From contig NZ_CP027433.1 of assembly GCF_002993285.1 (NCBI RefSeq), positions 558,001 through 622,000 on the forward strand: a stretch of 64,000 nt of DNA, given 5' to 3'. A model generated the notes under the pieces. That model was not told the DNA's origin. It made no database searches and saw only the letters and a list, made by a program, of their open reading frames with translations. The position numbers and the translations under genes were made by a program. This DNA comes from Gordonia iterans. GTDB taxonomy: Bacteria; Actinomycetota; Actinomycetes; Mycobacteriales; Mycobacteriaceae. Shown in pieces: positions 25,899-35,341 of the stretch (position 1 is the stretch's first letter; the number at the start of each line of letters is the position of its first letter).

Positions 25899-27767
25899 AT
25901 GAGCGTCAACGGTGTTTCGTACAACGACGACGCTGCTGCCGCCGCGGGTCCGCGCGATGGCTCGGTGGCTGCTCCGGCCGGTGCCGACCCGGCCAGCGCC
26001 GACCCTGCCGGCGCCGGTCCTGCCGGTTTCGATCCAGCCGCATTCGTCGCGAACCTGTCGCCCGCGGACCTGTTGGCGGTCCAGGCCGCTGCCGAGAAAC
26101 GCCTCACCACGGAGGCGACGGCGCTGTTGGCCGCCGAGTCCGACGACGGTCTGTTGGGGCTGCTCGACACCCGTGAGCAGTGCCGCCGGCGGGCCGAGGT
26201 GTTCGATGCCGCCCTGTATATCCAGATCTCTGATCGTGGCGTGTACCGGCGTGCCGGACACATCTCTGTTCATCAGCTGTACGCCCGCGGTGCTCGTCTC
26301 GGGGTCGGTGAGGCCCGCCGACGCCGGGTCACCGCCGAAGGGATCGGCGCGATGGGCACGTTGACCGGTGAACGCCTCCAACCCCACCTGACGGCGACCG
26401 CTTCGGCGGTGGCCGACGGTGAGGCCGGCGGCGCGCACGTCGCAGCGGTCACCGAGATCATGGACAAACTCCCGTCGGCGGTCACCCATGACGAGCGAGT
26501 GAAGGCCGAAGCCATGCTCGCTGATGCGGCGCGGCGTCTGGACCCGGCCGCGGTCACCGTGGTGGGTAACCGGATCCTGGCCCACCTGGATCCCGACGGC
26601 ACCCTCGCCGACGACCACGACCGGGCCCGGCGGCGTACCTTGAATCTGCAGCCGCAGAGCCGGCAGTTGATGAGCAAAGTCCGGGCCCTGCTCACCCCGG
26701 TGCTGCGCGGCAAGCTGGAAGTGTTCCTGCATCAGTGGGCCACCACCGGGATGAACAACCCCTACGACCCCGACTCCCCACGCGGGGCGGCCGACCAACC
26801 CGGCCTCGACCCCGCCGTCCTGGCCGCCGCGGCCGAACGCGACACCCGCACACTCGGGCAGCGTCAGCACGACGCCCTCGAAGCCCTGTGCGACTGGGCG
26901 GCGGCATTGGCAGGGCAGCCGGCACCCACGCGGATTCCGTCGCAAGTGGTGGTGACCGTGACCGATGAGGATTTGGCGCGGCAGGCCGGGATCGGCTGGA
27001 CTGCCACCGGCACCCGGATCCCGGTGACGGATTTGGTGCAGTTCGCTGCTGACACGGTTCCGCATCTGGCGGTGTTCTCCAAGGCCACCGGGCAGGTGTT
27101 GTATTTGGGGCGGGCGAGCCGGTTCGCGACAGCGGCGCAGCGGTTGGCGTTGTTCGCCCGCGACCGGGGTTGCACCGCCCCGGGCTGCACCGTCCCGTTC
27201 ATCCGCACCCAGGCCCACCATATGCCCGACTGGACCGACGACGGCCAGACCGACATCGACCGCATGGGTGGGGCGTGCGGCCGGCACAACCGCATGAACG
27301 GCAAAACCCCGGGGCACTGGGAATCGACAGTCCTGACCTTCGGTCCCGACGCCGGACGCGTCGGGTGGCGGCCGGTGGGCCGCGGCGCGCGGTGGCAGAG
27401 CAACATCATGTTCCACCCCGAACGCCTGGCACCCGACCCCGGGCCTCCGGCCACGGCGGCCGGACCAGACGACCTCGCACCACCCGAGGAGGTTGTCGGA
27501 GAACCCGGCGACTTCGGTTCACCCGCAGACCCCGGACCACCCGACGACCCTGAACAATCCGACGACGCTGGGCCACCAGACGACGCCGGGCCACCCGACG
27601 ACCTCGGGCCACTTGGCGACACCGGACCACCCGGCGACGAGCCGAGCGGACCGAGACCGACGACGATCGTCGTGCACCGACCGTCCGCGCTGACCGGACA
27701 CGGCCCGCCGGACCCGCCCTCGGGAGCCGAACAGATCCTCGCCCGGCTCCTGGCACAGGCAGCCTGA
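25899..27767 (+). CDS. DUF222/13E12-repeat protein with HNH nuclease domain
   Basis: 622 residues from ATG 25899, chosen because GGGGGAGG lies 8-15 bp upstream; GTG 25890 is also in frame. The N-terminal half is DUF222 (VHQLYARGARLGVGEARRRR and neighbouring helices). The HNH region is GCTAPGCTVPFIRTQAHHMP, then CGRHNRMNG, with paired Cys and the catalytic His. The C-terminus has about 60 residues of P/D/G-rich repeats. Such genes are numerous in this group and considered mobile or selfish, often near repeats. Function unknown. Confidence 0.85.
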   Translation: MSVNGVSYNDDAAAAAGPRDGSVAAPAGADPASADPAGAGPAGFDPAAFVANLSPADLLAVQAAAEKRLTTEATALLAAESDDGLLGLLDTREQCRRRAEVFDAALYIQISDRGVYRRAGHISVHQLYARGARLGVGEARRRRVTAEGIGAMGTLTGERLQPHLTATASAVADGEAGGAHVAAVTEIMDKLPSAVTHDERVKAEAMLADAARRLDPAAVTVVGNRILAHLDPDGTLADDHDRARRRTLNLQPQSRQLMSKVRALLTPVLRGKLEVFLHQWATTGMNNPYDPDSPRGAADQPGLDPAVLAAAAERDTRTLGQRQHDALEALCDWAAALAGQPAPTRIPSQVVVTVTDEDLARQAGIGWTATGTRIPVTDLVQFAADTVPHLAVFSKATGQVLYLGRASRFATAAQRLALFARDRGCTAPGCTVPFIRTQAHHMPDWTDDGQTDIDRMGGACGRHNRMNGKTPGHWESTVLTFGPDAGRVGWRPVGRGARWQSNIMFHPERLAPDPGPPATAAGPDDLAPPEEVVGEPGDFGSPADPGPPDDPEQSDDAGPPDDAGPPDDLGPLGDTGPPGDEPSGPRPTTIVVHRPSALTGHGPPDPPSGAEQILARLLAQAA

Positions 27768-28183
27768 CTGCGCCACCGCGGCCAGGCCACCGGTGCTGCC
27801 CGCGACTAGCCACCCGCCGACGTCGTCCGCATCGCCACCGCCGCCGCCACCGTTTCAGCGGTCCGCAGACAGGCAGCGCACTCGACCGCGTCGGTACCGG
27901 CCAATCCGGAGCCGCCGGCGTCCGCGCAGGCGACGAGTCGCCAGCAGCACTCCGGCGGCGACCCCACGCCGATTCCGGCGGTGTCCCGACGCCGATTCCC
28001 GCGTCGGTTACGACCGCCTGCCAGAACGCACCCGTACCCGAATCCCAGCAAGACGGTCTCGGCTGCTGCGTCACGTACCCGATCAGCGCCTAAGTCACCA
28101 CCACCCACAAGAGATTCTGACGCGCACCCGCAGATCCGAGCCGACCGTGAACACTGTCAGAGCCCGCCGGTAGGGTTGCTCCC
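27768..28183. other. 416-bp gap, no supported gene
   Basis: Proline/arginine-rich reading frames exist on both strands but have low complexity, overlap each other, and show no ribosome site or recognisable domain. The last ~40 bp presumably hold the dnaX promoter. No tRNA, hairpin terminator or repeat array was recognised. Confidence 0.5.
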
Positions 28184-30934
28184 GTGGCTCTCTATCGCAC
28201 CTACCGGCCCGCGACGTTCGCCGAGGTCGTCGGGCAGGAGCATGTCACCGACCCGCTGAGTCGGGCCCTGGACAGCGGGCGGATCAACCACGCCTATCTG
28301 TTCTCCGGACCGCGCGGTTGCGGCAAGACGTCCTCGGCGCGCATCTTGGCCCGTTCGCTGAACTGTGTGGAGGGTCCGACGTCGACGCCGTGCGGCGTGT
28401 GTTCCTCGTGCGTGGCGCTCGGCCCCGGCGGTCCGGGCAATCTCGACGTCGTCGAGCTCGACGCGGCCAGCCACGGCGGCGTCGACGACACCCGCGAACT
28501 CCGGGACCGCGCCTTCTACGCGCCCGCCGAGTCCCGCTACCGGGTGTTCATCATCGACGAGGCGCACATGGTCACGTCGGCCGGCTTCAACGCGCTGCTC
28601 AAGATCGTCGAGGAGCCGCCGGAACACCTGATCTTCATCTTCGCGACCACCGAGCCGGAAAAGGTGCTCACCACCATCCGCTCGCGCACGCACCACTATC
28701 CGTTCCGCCTGCTCGCGCCGCCCATCATGCGCGGGCTGCTGGAGAACATCTGCCAGCGCGAGGGCGCCGTCGTCGCACCCGAGGTGTTCCCGCTGGTCAT
28801 CCGGGCCGGCGGCGGATCGCCGCGCGACTCGCTCTCCATCCTCGATCAGCTCCTGGCCGGAGCGGGGGAGCACGGTGTCACCTACGATCGCGCCCTGGCT
28901 CTGCTCGGCGTCACCGACTCCGCGCTGATCGACGCCGCCGTCGACGCCCTCGCCGCCGGCGACGGCGCCGCCCTGTTCGGTGTCGTGGAGCGGGTGGTCG
29001 ACGCCGGTCACGACCCGCGGCGCTTCGCTATCGACCTGCTCGACCGCTTCCGCGACCTGCTGCTGCTTCAGGCGGTGCCCGACGCCGCCGAGCGCGGCCT
29101 GGTCGAGGCCCCGGCCGACCAGGTGACCCGCATGCGCGCGGTGATCGACTACCTCGGCCTCGCGACGCTGACCCGGTACGCCGAGGTCGCGCATACCGCG
29201 CTCGGCGACATGCGCGGCACCACCTCGCCCCGGCTCCTGCTCGAGGTGATGTGCGCCCGGCTCCTGCTGCCGGCGGCGAGCACCGACGACGCCGCGCTCC
29301 TTCAACGCCTGGAAACCCTGGAACGACGACCCGCCGGCGCCCCGGTGGCTGGCACCCCGACCTCGGACGCCCCCGCGGGCTCCGCTGCCCCCGCCGCACC
29401 GGCTCCGCCCGCCGACGAGCCGCCGTCACGCTTCGTGCGGCCCTCGCAGCGCCGCGCTCAGGAGCAGACGTCCGTGGGTTCGGTTCCTGCGGACGAGCCG
29501 CCTTCCTCGCCTGTTTCGTCGGTGGGTTCGGTTCCTGTGGCCGAGCCGCCTTCTTCGCTCGTTGAGCCGGTGAGGAACGAAGTGACGAGCCGTGTCGAAA
29601 CGCCCCTGGCAGAGGAGCCCGTTTCCGCGAAGCCGGAGGGTGCACCCCCGCGGCCGATTCAGGAGGTGGCCGAGCCGCCTTCTTCGCCTGTTTCGTCGGT
29701 GGGTTCGGTTCCTGTGGCCGAGCCGCCTTCCTCGCTCGTTGAGCCGGTGAGGAACGAAGTGACGAGCCGTGTCGAAACGTCCCCGACAGCCGAGCAGGCA
29801 CCCGCGACTCCGGTGCCCCCTCGGCCGATCCCGGAAGCGGTCGAGCCGCCGATGCCCGAGGCGCCGCCGGCGGTGACGGAGACTCCGACGGTCGAGCCGG
29901 AGCAGTCGGCTGCCCCCGCGTCGCACGCGGGCGCGTCGCCCTCTCAGCCGGACGATCCGTACGCCGACGTGCCCCCGCCGGAGGAGCCGTACTACCCCGG
30001 TGATCCGTATGACGACGCACCGCCGCCCGAGCGGGCGGGCGCCCAGCGACCTGACCGGCAGCGCTCTGACCGGCAGCGGACTGAGCAGCAGCGGACTGAG
30101 CAGAATCGACCGACCACTGCGGCGCGGCCGGCGGCGTCAGCCCAGCCCGAGCCCCACGCCCAGGCTCCGGCGCGGTCTCCCGTCTCGCCCCCGGCACCAC
30201 CGGCAACGCCGGCCTCCGAGACGCCGGTACCCGCAGAACCCGCACCGGCGACCCCCGAGCCCGGGCACCAGCCCGCGCCCGATCCCGCCCCAGCCGCCCA
30301 ATCCGCTCCGCCAGCGGCCCCGGCGCTGACCGCAGCGACGGTCACCGCGCGGTGGGCCGACATCCGCGAAGCCGTCAGAAGCGCCCCGACCGGCAAGGTC
30401 CTCGAGTCGATGCTCTCGGCGGCGACGGTGCAGGCGGTCGAACCTGTCGAGGGTGGCGGCGGCGCGATCGTGCTCGGCCACCCGCATCAGCCGGTCGCCG
30501 GACGGCTGTCCGATCCCGCGCGGATTGACCTGCTCAACCGGGTGTTCGGGGAGCTCTTCGGTCCCGGCTGGCAGATTCAGGTGGTCCATGCGCAAGGTGG
30601 CCCGCCGACCGGGTCGTCGGCTGCCGGTCAGCGCGGGGCCCCCGCTGCGCCGCCGAAGCGTCAGGCGTTCACCAGGCCGAGCCGGCCCTCGGCGGGTGCG
30701 GATCGTCGTCCCTCAGCAGACGCCGGGCCGCCTCCTCCCGAGCCGCCGCCCGAGCCCGAGGAGCCCTGGCCGGCCGAACCGGTCCCCGACGAGGAACTGA
30801 GCGATGCCGAGCGCGCGGAGATGGTCGCCTCGGCGCACACCGGGGCACCGGACGCTCGACTCGACCCCGACCAGGTGGCGCTCGAGCTGCTGAAGTCCGA
30901 ACTGGGCGCACGCCCGGTCAACGACGGCAGCTGA
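28184..30934 (+). CDS. dnaX: DNA polymerase III subunits gamma/tau
   Basis: Clamp-loader ATPase, 916 residues from GTG 28184 (MALYRTYRPATFAEVVGQEH). Walker A is GPRGCGKTSSARILA (about residue 44). The zinc-module cysteines lie around NCVEGPTSTPCGVCSSCV, Walker B is FIIDEAHMV, and sensor 1 is FATTEPEKVL. Domain III runs to about residue 370. A very long Pro/Ala-rich linker follows, containing two in-frame 36-codon duplicated repeats. A C-terminal tau-like domain lies at about residues 720-800 (VTARWADIREAV). Larger than the mycobacterial homologue as I recall it. Confidence 0.95.
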   Translation: MALYRTYRPATFAEVVGQEHVTDPLSRALDSGRINHAYLFSGPRGCGKTSSARILARSLNCVEGPTSTPCGVCSSCVALGPGGPGNLDVVELDAASHGGVDDTRELRDRAFYAPAESRYRVFIIDEAHMVTSAGFNALLKIVEEPPEHLIFIFATTEPEKVLTTIRSRTHHYPFRLLAPPIMRGLLENICQREGAVVAPEVFPLVIRAGGGSPRDSLSILDQLLAGAGEHGVTYDRALALLGVTDSALIDAAVDALAAGDGAALFGVVERVVDAGHDPRRFAIDLLDRFRDLLLLQAVPDAAERGLVEAPADQVTRMRAVIDYLGLATLTRYAEVAHTALGDMRGTTSPRLLLEVMCARLLLPAASTDDAALLQRLETLERRPAGAPVAGTPTSDAPAGSAAPAAPAPPADEPPSRFVRPSQRRAQEQTSVGSVPADEPPSSPVSSVGSVPVAEPPSSLVEPVRNEVTSRVETPLAEEPVSAKPEGAPPRPIQEVAEPPSSPVSSVGSVPVAEPPSSLVEPVRNEVTSRVETSPTAEQAPATPVPPRPIPEAVEPPMPEAPPAVTETPTVEPEQSAAPASHAGASPSQPDDPYADVPPPEEPYYPGDPYDDAPPPERAGAQRPDRQRSDRQRTEQQRTEQNRPTTAARPAASAQPEPHAQAPARSPVSPPAPPATPASETPVPAEPAPATPEPGHQPAPDPAPAAQSAPPAAPALTAATVTARWADIREAVRSAPTGKVLESMLSAATVQAVEPVEGGGGAIVLGHPHQPVAGRLSDPARIDLLNRVFGELFGPGWQIQVVHAQGGPPTGSSAAGQRGAPAAPPKRQAFTRPSRPSAGADRRPSADAGPPPPEPPPEPEEPWPAEPVPDEELSDAERAEMVASAHTGAPDARLDPDQVALELLKSELGARPVNDGS
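29495..29779. repeat. Two 108-bp direct repeats within dnaX
   Basis: 29495-29602 and 29672-29779 are nearly identical copies offset by 177 bp (59 codons), keeping the reading frame. They encode AEPPSSLVEPVRNEVTSRVE preceded by SSPVSSVGSVPV. They contain the dispersed element CTCGTTGAGCCGGTGAGGAA and GTGTCGAAACG seen between genes elsewhere. A partial third unit starts at about 29471. Confidence 0.88.
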
Positions 30935-31023
30935 GGCGTGGCGCGGGCGCGGTATTCCGAGACCGCCTGTTCAAGACCGCCCGGGAACCCTGCCCCGACC
31001 GTGTCGCCGTTGCGCGTCGCCGG

Positions 31024-32292
31024 CTACGGAGTCCACCACGGCCGGAGCGGCGTCGCCGGGTGACGCTGGTCGTCGAGCTTAGCGGCCAGGACGTGGTGCA
31101 GCTCGACCACGTCGCGCTCGAACCCGATCCGGCAGCCGGCCATGTAGAGGCCCCATTGGCGCGCGGTGCCCTCGCCGACCTCGGCGACCGCCGCGTCCCA
31201 GTTCTCCACCAGGTTCGCGTTCCAGTCTCTCAGAGTCATGGCATAGTGCTCGCGGAAGTTCTCCTCGTGCAGCACCTCGAGTCCGGGAACGTCCTGCAAC
31301 CGGGAGATGATGGTGCCGGCACCGGACAGCTCGCCGTCGGGGAAGACGTAGCGATCGATGAACGGCCCGGCCTTGGCTCGTGTGCGGTTGTCCGGCCGCG
31401 TGATGCAGTGATTCAGGAGCAAGCCGCCGGTGCGCAGCTTGTCGCGCATGAACCTGAAGTACGACGGGTAGTTCGCGAGACCGATGTGCTCGGTGAGGCC
31501 GATCGAGCTGACCGCGTCGAACCCCGACTCGGCGACGTCGCGGTAATCGTTGTGGCGAACCTCGCCGAACTCGGTCAGGCCCTCGTCGACGATCGCCTGC
31601 TGAGCCCACTGCGCCTGCTCCTTCGACAGGGTGACGCCCAGGGCGTGCACGCCGCGGCGCGCCGCATAACGGACCATGCCGCCCCAGCCGCAGCCGATGT
31701 CGAGCAGCCGGTCGCCGGGCCCCAGCGCCAGCTTCTCGAAGATCAGCCGGTACTTGTTCTCCTGCGCCTCCTCCAGTGTGGCGTCCCGGTCCGGGTACAC
31801 GGCGCACGTGTATGTCATCGCCGGGCCGAGCACCATCTCGTAGAACGCGTTGGAGACGTCGTAGTGGTACTGGATGGCCTCGGCGTCGCGGCCGCGGCTG
31901 TGCCGCAGGCCCTCGGCGAAGCGGCGCCAGCGGGGGAGCGCCTCCTGCGGCGGCGGCGCGATCGGCTTGAAATGCTCCACGCCCAGATGCTTGGCCGCGG
32001 TGGCCATGGCGAGCGGGCTGGGCTTACGGAAGTTCAGATCGTCGGCGAGCGCGCGCAGGGCGCCGTACGGATCGCCGGGATGACCGCCGACCAGTTCCAG
32101 GTCGCCGGAGACGTAGGCCCGAGCCAGCCCGAGATCGCCGGGCGCGGTCACCAGGTATGTCGTGCCCCGCGGAGTTTTCAGGTCGAGGCCGAACTCGGCG
32201 TTCTCGGGTCCGGCGCTGCTTCCGTCGTACGCCGTGAAGCGGATGTTGAGCTCCCGTCCGAGGAGCATCTCGAAGATCTCTGCCAGATTCAT
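31024..32292 (-). CDS. Cyclopropane-fatty-acyl-phospholipid synthase family methyltransferase
   Basis: 422 residues from ATG 32292. SAM-dependent methyltransferase of the CFA family acting on unsaturated acyl chains. The SAM site is LLDIGCGWGGMVRYAARRGV (about residue 185), with the catalytic-region segments QYHYDVSNAFYEMVLG, MTYTCAVYP, SIGLTEHIG and NHCITRP. Its start overlaps the end of the FAD oxidase gene by 4 bp, so both are one operon. Methyltransferase plus FAD reductase pairs make 10-methyl branched acids (tuberculostearic acid) in actinobacteria; the syntenic pair Rv3720/Rv3719 is less well defined. Confidence 0.88.
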   Translation of the reverse strand: MNLAEIFEMLLGRELNIRFTAYDGSSAGPENAEFGLDLKTPRGTTYLVTAPGDLGLARAYVSGDLELVGGHPGDPYGALRALADDLNFRKPSPLAMATAAKHLGVEHFKPIAPPPQEALPRWRRFAEGLRHSRGRDAEAIQYHYDVSNAFYEMVLGPAMTYTCAVYPDRDATLEEAQENKYRLIFEKLALGPGDRLLDIGCGWGGMVRYAARRGVHALGVTLSKEQAQWAQQAIVDEGLTEFGEVRHNDYRDVAESGFDAVSSIGLTEHIGLANYPSYFRFMRDKLRTGGLLLNHCITRPDNRTRAKAGPFIDRYVFPDGELSGAGTIISRLQDVPGLEVLHEENFREHYAMTLRDWNANLVENWDAAVAEVGEGTARQWGLYMAGCRIGFERDVVELHHVLAAKLDDQRHPATPLRPWWTP

Positions 32293-33728
32293 GCGCGCTT
32301 GACCGCCTTCTCGTAAAGGCTCAGCAGCCTGCCGCGCGCGTCGTACTTCGCCTTGAGTGCGCGGTAGGCGTCCGAGCCGTACAACTCGTCGAACTCGTCT
32401 TCCGGATAGAACGACTCCGAATAGAGGGACTTGTGGCCGTCGAGCTCGCTGACCTTCCGCTCGATGCGACGGTTGGTGTAGCCGGGCTCGCCCGGCGTCT
32501 CCGGCACGGCCGACCAGAACCCGACGTTGGTGTATCCCCGTCCGCGTTTGAGGGGATACAGGGGCCACGGCTGGTCTGAACCGGTAGACACCTGAGCCCC
32601 GTTTGCCGCTTGAGCCCCGTCGAAGGCCAGCTCGAGCGGGCACAACCAGATCGGCTCGATCGGGATCTCGTCCAGGAACCACTCGACGAAGTCGGCAGTC
32701 CGCTCGATCGGCACCTCGATGTCTTGCACCACGCGTTCGCCGGGCGGCAGGCCCTTGCGGGCGTTGAGCTTGTCGCCGATGTCCCAGCGCTGGTCGTACC
32801 CGATGAGCTTCCAGTAGAAGCTCGACCGGAGGTACTTCTTCGGCCAGAACCGGCGAATCTTCGGGTTCTGCGCTCCGAACGCGCGCGAGCACCAGAACCA
32901 GTCGGTGTCCCAGCGCCACAGGTAGTCGCGGATGGTGAGACGGTCCCGCTTCGGCTCGTCGACGTTCGAATGCTGGATGGAGCGGTAGAAGATCTCCATC
33001 CCCGTGTAGTCGCTGACCGGCCCGGTCTCGTCGGTCTGACGGCCGAGCACCAGGTAGCTCTCGTCGTGACTGAAGACGACGCCGTCGAGGTAATCGACTT
33101 GCTCGCCGCGGTATTCGCGCCGCGCGGCGATCGCGATCATCTCCTTCTGGAGGTCCCGGATCGAGGTGAACCGCACGTGCCGGAGCTCCACGAACGGCGG
33201 CACCTGCTCCAACTGGATCTCCAGCCGCACCGAGTACCCGAGGGTTCCGTAGGAGTTGGGGAACCCGAAGAACAGGTCGGAGTGCTCGTTGTCCGGCCGC
33301 GCGACGATCAGATCGCCTGCGCCGGTGAGGATTTCCATCTCCAAGACCGACTCGTGCGGAAGGCCGTTGCGGAACGACGTCGACTCGATCCCGAGTCCGG
33401 TCACCGCGCCGCCCAAGGTGATCGTCTTGAGCTGCGGCACCACCAGCGGAACCAGGCCGTAGGGGAGGGTCGCGTCGACCAAGTCCTCGTACGTGCACAT
33501 GCCTGCGACCTGCGCGGTCCGGGCCTCTCGGTCGACGGAGATCACCCGGTCCAGACCCGAGACGTCCAGTCCCGGTGCAGGATTGGCGGCGCGCTTGCGG
33601 AACAGGTTCGACGTCTTCTTCGCCAGGCGGACGCCCGCGGTCGCGGGAATCGCGCGGTAGCTCGCCAGCAGGCGATCCACCCCGTGCTGAAATCCTGCCG
33701 ACCCGTACTCGAGACCCTCGGAAGCCAC
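32289..33728 (-). CDS. FAD-binding oxidoreductase (oxidase type), partner of the CFA-like enzyme
   Basis: 479 residues from GTG 33728 (VASEGLEYGSAGFQHG). FAD_binding_4 fold: GMCTYEDLVDATLPYGLVPL, then LKTITLGGAVTGLGIESTSF and NGLPHESVLEMEILTGAGDL cover the PP-loop/FAD region. The C-terminal part (WRWDTDWFWCSRAFGAQNPK, then RRFWPKKYLR) resembles DHCR24-like enzymes and the actinobacterial reductases of 10-methyl fatty acid synthesis. First gene of the two-gene operon. The longer upstream frame to 33800 overlaps the divergent promoter region. Confidence 0.87.
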   Translation of the reverse strand: MASEGLEYGSAGFQHGVDRLLASYRAIPATAGVRLAKKTSNLFRKRAANPAPGLDVSGLDRVISVDREARTAQVAGMCTYEDLVDATLPYGLVPLVVPQLKTITLGGAVTGLGIESTSFRNGLPHESVLEMEILTGAGDLIVARPDNEHSDLFFGFPNSYGTLGYSVRLEIQLEQVPPFVELRHVRFTSIRDLQKEMIAIAARREYRGEQVDYLDGVVFSHDESYLVLGRQTDETGPVSDYTGMEIFYRSIQHSNVDEPKRDRLTIRDYLWRWDTDWFWCSRAFGAQNPKIRRFWPKKYLRSSFYWKLIGYDQRWDIGDKLNARKGLPPGERVVQDIEVPIERTADFVEWFLDEIPIEPIWLCPLELAFDGAQAANGAQVSTGSDQPWPLYPLKRGRGYTNVGFWSAVPETPGEPGYTNRRIERKVSELDGHKSLYSESFYPEDEFDELYGSDAYRALKAKYDARGRLLSLYEKAVKRA

Positions 33729-33810
33729 GTTTCCAACCCTACTGTGCACCTCGGTACCGTGGAGGGCGGCCCCGAAGGCTCGGGGCTTCCGCCACTGCAA
33801 GGAGTCTTCC

Positions 33811-34233
33811 GTGGGTCAGGTATCCGCCACTTCCGCCATCGACATCGCTGCCGCACCCGAGGTGGTTCTCGCGGCACTGGCCGACTACGAGACCGTGCGC
33901 CCGGCGATCCTTCCCGCCAACTACCGTGACTTCGTCTACGGAGACGACGGCACCGTGCACTGGATCCTGCAAGCGACGGAGAAGCGCTCGCGCGATGTGC
34001 TCGCCGACGTGACGGTGACCGCAGACTCGGTCACCGAGACCGACCGCAACTCCTCGATGGTCACCGTGTACCGGGTGGGCCCGTCGGATCGGGGCAGTCG
34101 CGTCGAGGTCACCACGAGCTGGCAGGGCGCCGGCGGCATCGGAGGCTTCTTCGAGAAGACCTTCGCGCCCAAGGGCCTCGGCCGGATCCAGGCCGAGCTT
34201 CTCGGCAACCTCAAGTCCCGCCTGGAATCCTGA
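33811..34233 (+). CDS. SRPBCC (START-like) family protein
   Basis: 140 residues from GTG 33811 (MGQVSATSAIDIAAAPEVVL). The fold's signature is the N-terminal DIAAAPEVVLAALADYETV and the C-terminal long helix KGLGRIQAELLGNLKSRLE closing a hydrophobic pocket. Ligand unknown. Orthologous by position to Rv3718c. Its stop overlaps the presumed CTG start of the pseudouridine synthase (CTGA). Confidence 0.82.
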   Translation: MGQVSATSAIDIAAAPEVVLAALADYETVRPAILPANYRDFVYGDDGTVHWILQATEKRSRDVLADVTVTADSVTETDRNSSMVTVYRVGPSDRGSRVEVTTSWQGAGGIGGFFEKTFAPKGLGRIQAELLGNLKSRLES

Positions 34234-35291
34234 GTCGCCGCGGCCGCCGTCGCAGCAAGCCGCTCCCGCTGCGTGACGGCGTCGACGCCACGCGGGTGGT
34301 CCTCCGCCCGGAGTTGTTCGCCACTCCGCCGACCGTCGCGGAGGCACTGCTCGCCGCGCCGACTCTGGCCGGACTGACTGCGGACGAGCTTGCGCGGCAA
34401 CACCAGGCAGGCCTGGTCGTCGATGCCGACGGCCGTCCCTGCGATCTCGAAGCCCGAGTCTCCCGAGCGGTGCCGGTGTACCTGTACCGGGATCTGCCCG
34501 ACGAGTTCGACGTGCCGTTCGACCTGGACATCCTGCACGTCGACGAGCACCTGGTGGTGGTCGACAAGCCGCACTTCCTCGCGACCATGCCCCGCGGACG
34601 GCACGTCACGCAGACCGCGCTCGTCCGACTGCGCCGACTGTTGGCCGAGCCGGACTTGGCGCCCGCTCACCGCTTGGACCGACTGACGGCGGGGGTGCTG
34701 CTGTTCACGCGGATGCCCGCCGAGCGTGCGGCCTACCAGCGGCTGTTCGCCGACCGCGAGGTGCGCAAGGAGTACCGGGCGCTCGCCGAATTGCCCCGGG
34801 TCCATGAGCCAGGTGCTTCCCGATCGCCCCTTGCCCGCGGTGCGTCGCCCCTTGAGCTCGTCGAAAGGAAGACCGTCCGGGTCGCCGACCGCATCGTCAA
34901 GACCGCCGGCGACCTGCGGGCACGCGTCGTCGACGGTCCGGCCAACGCCGTCAGCGACATCACGCTGGAGCGAGCGATCGACGGTCCGTCTGCGGGATGC
35001 GCGACGGGCAGGCTGGGCGAGTACCGGCTGGTGCCTCACACCGGCCGCACGCATCAGCTGCGACTGCACATGGCGAGTCTCGGGGTGCCGATCCTCGGCG
35101 ACCCGCTGTATCCCGAGGTCGACGACGACCTGGCCGCCGCACCGGACCGGGGAGACTTCTCCCGGCCGCTCCGCCTGATCGCCTCGCGGCTGGAGTTCAC
35201 CGATCCGGTGACCGGCGAAGAGCGTGGCTTCGAGTCGTCTCGAACCTGGTCTTCCGGTGAGGTTCCCTCGCCGGATCTCCGGCCCACTTGA
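34230..35291 (+). CDS. RluA-family pseudouridine synthase
   Basis: Converts uridine to pseudouridine in rRNA or tRNA; specificity not determinable. The catalytic motif HRLDRLTAGVLLF with its Asp is at about residue 150, and RTHQLRLHMASLGVPILGDPLYP near the end is also diagnostic. The first ATG/GTG in frame is GTG 34296, but family-like residues (PLPLRDGVDATRVV) begin about 22 codons earlier. The only codon available is CTG 34230, which overlaps the upstream stop. A dispersed repeat (34848-34868) is inserted in frame, encoding SPLELVERK. Confidence 0.85.
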   Translation: MSRRGRRRSKPLPLRDGVDATRVVLRPELFATPPTVAEALLAAPTLAGLTADELARQHQAGLVVDADGRPCDLEARVSRAVPVYLYRDLPDEFDVPFDLDILHVDEHLVVVDKPHFLATMPRGRHVTQTALVRLRRLLAEPDLAPAHRLDRLTAGVLLFTRMPAERAAYQRLFADREVRKEYRALAELPRVHEPGASRSPLARGASPLELVERKTVRVADRIVKTAGDLRARVVDGPANAVSDITLERAIDGPSAGCATGRLGEYRLVPHTGRTHQLRLHMASLGVPILGDPLYPEVDDDLAAAPDRGDFSRPLRLIASRLEFTDPVTGEERGFESSRTWSSGEVPSPDLRPT

Positions 35292-35341
35292 TCCTCGGTG
35301 CGGTTCGACCCATCGCGGACGCTCTGACCGTCGAGGCCCGG

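Noticed and set aside
27520..27640. Regular CCACCCGACGAC-type repeats considered as a CRISPR-like array
   Set aside because: Short in-frame PDD/GPP coding repeats at the end of the DUF222/HNH gene, without spacers.
27806..28108. 100-codon minus-strand frame in the gap before dnaX
   Set aside because: Low complexity, no ribosome site, no family resemblance; left unannotated.
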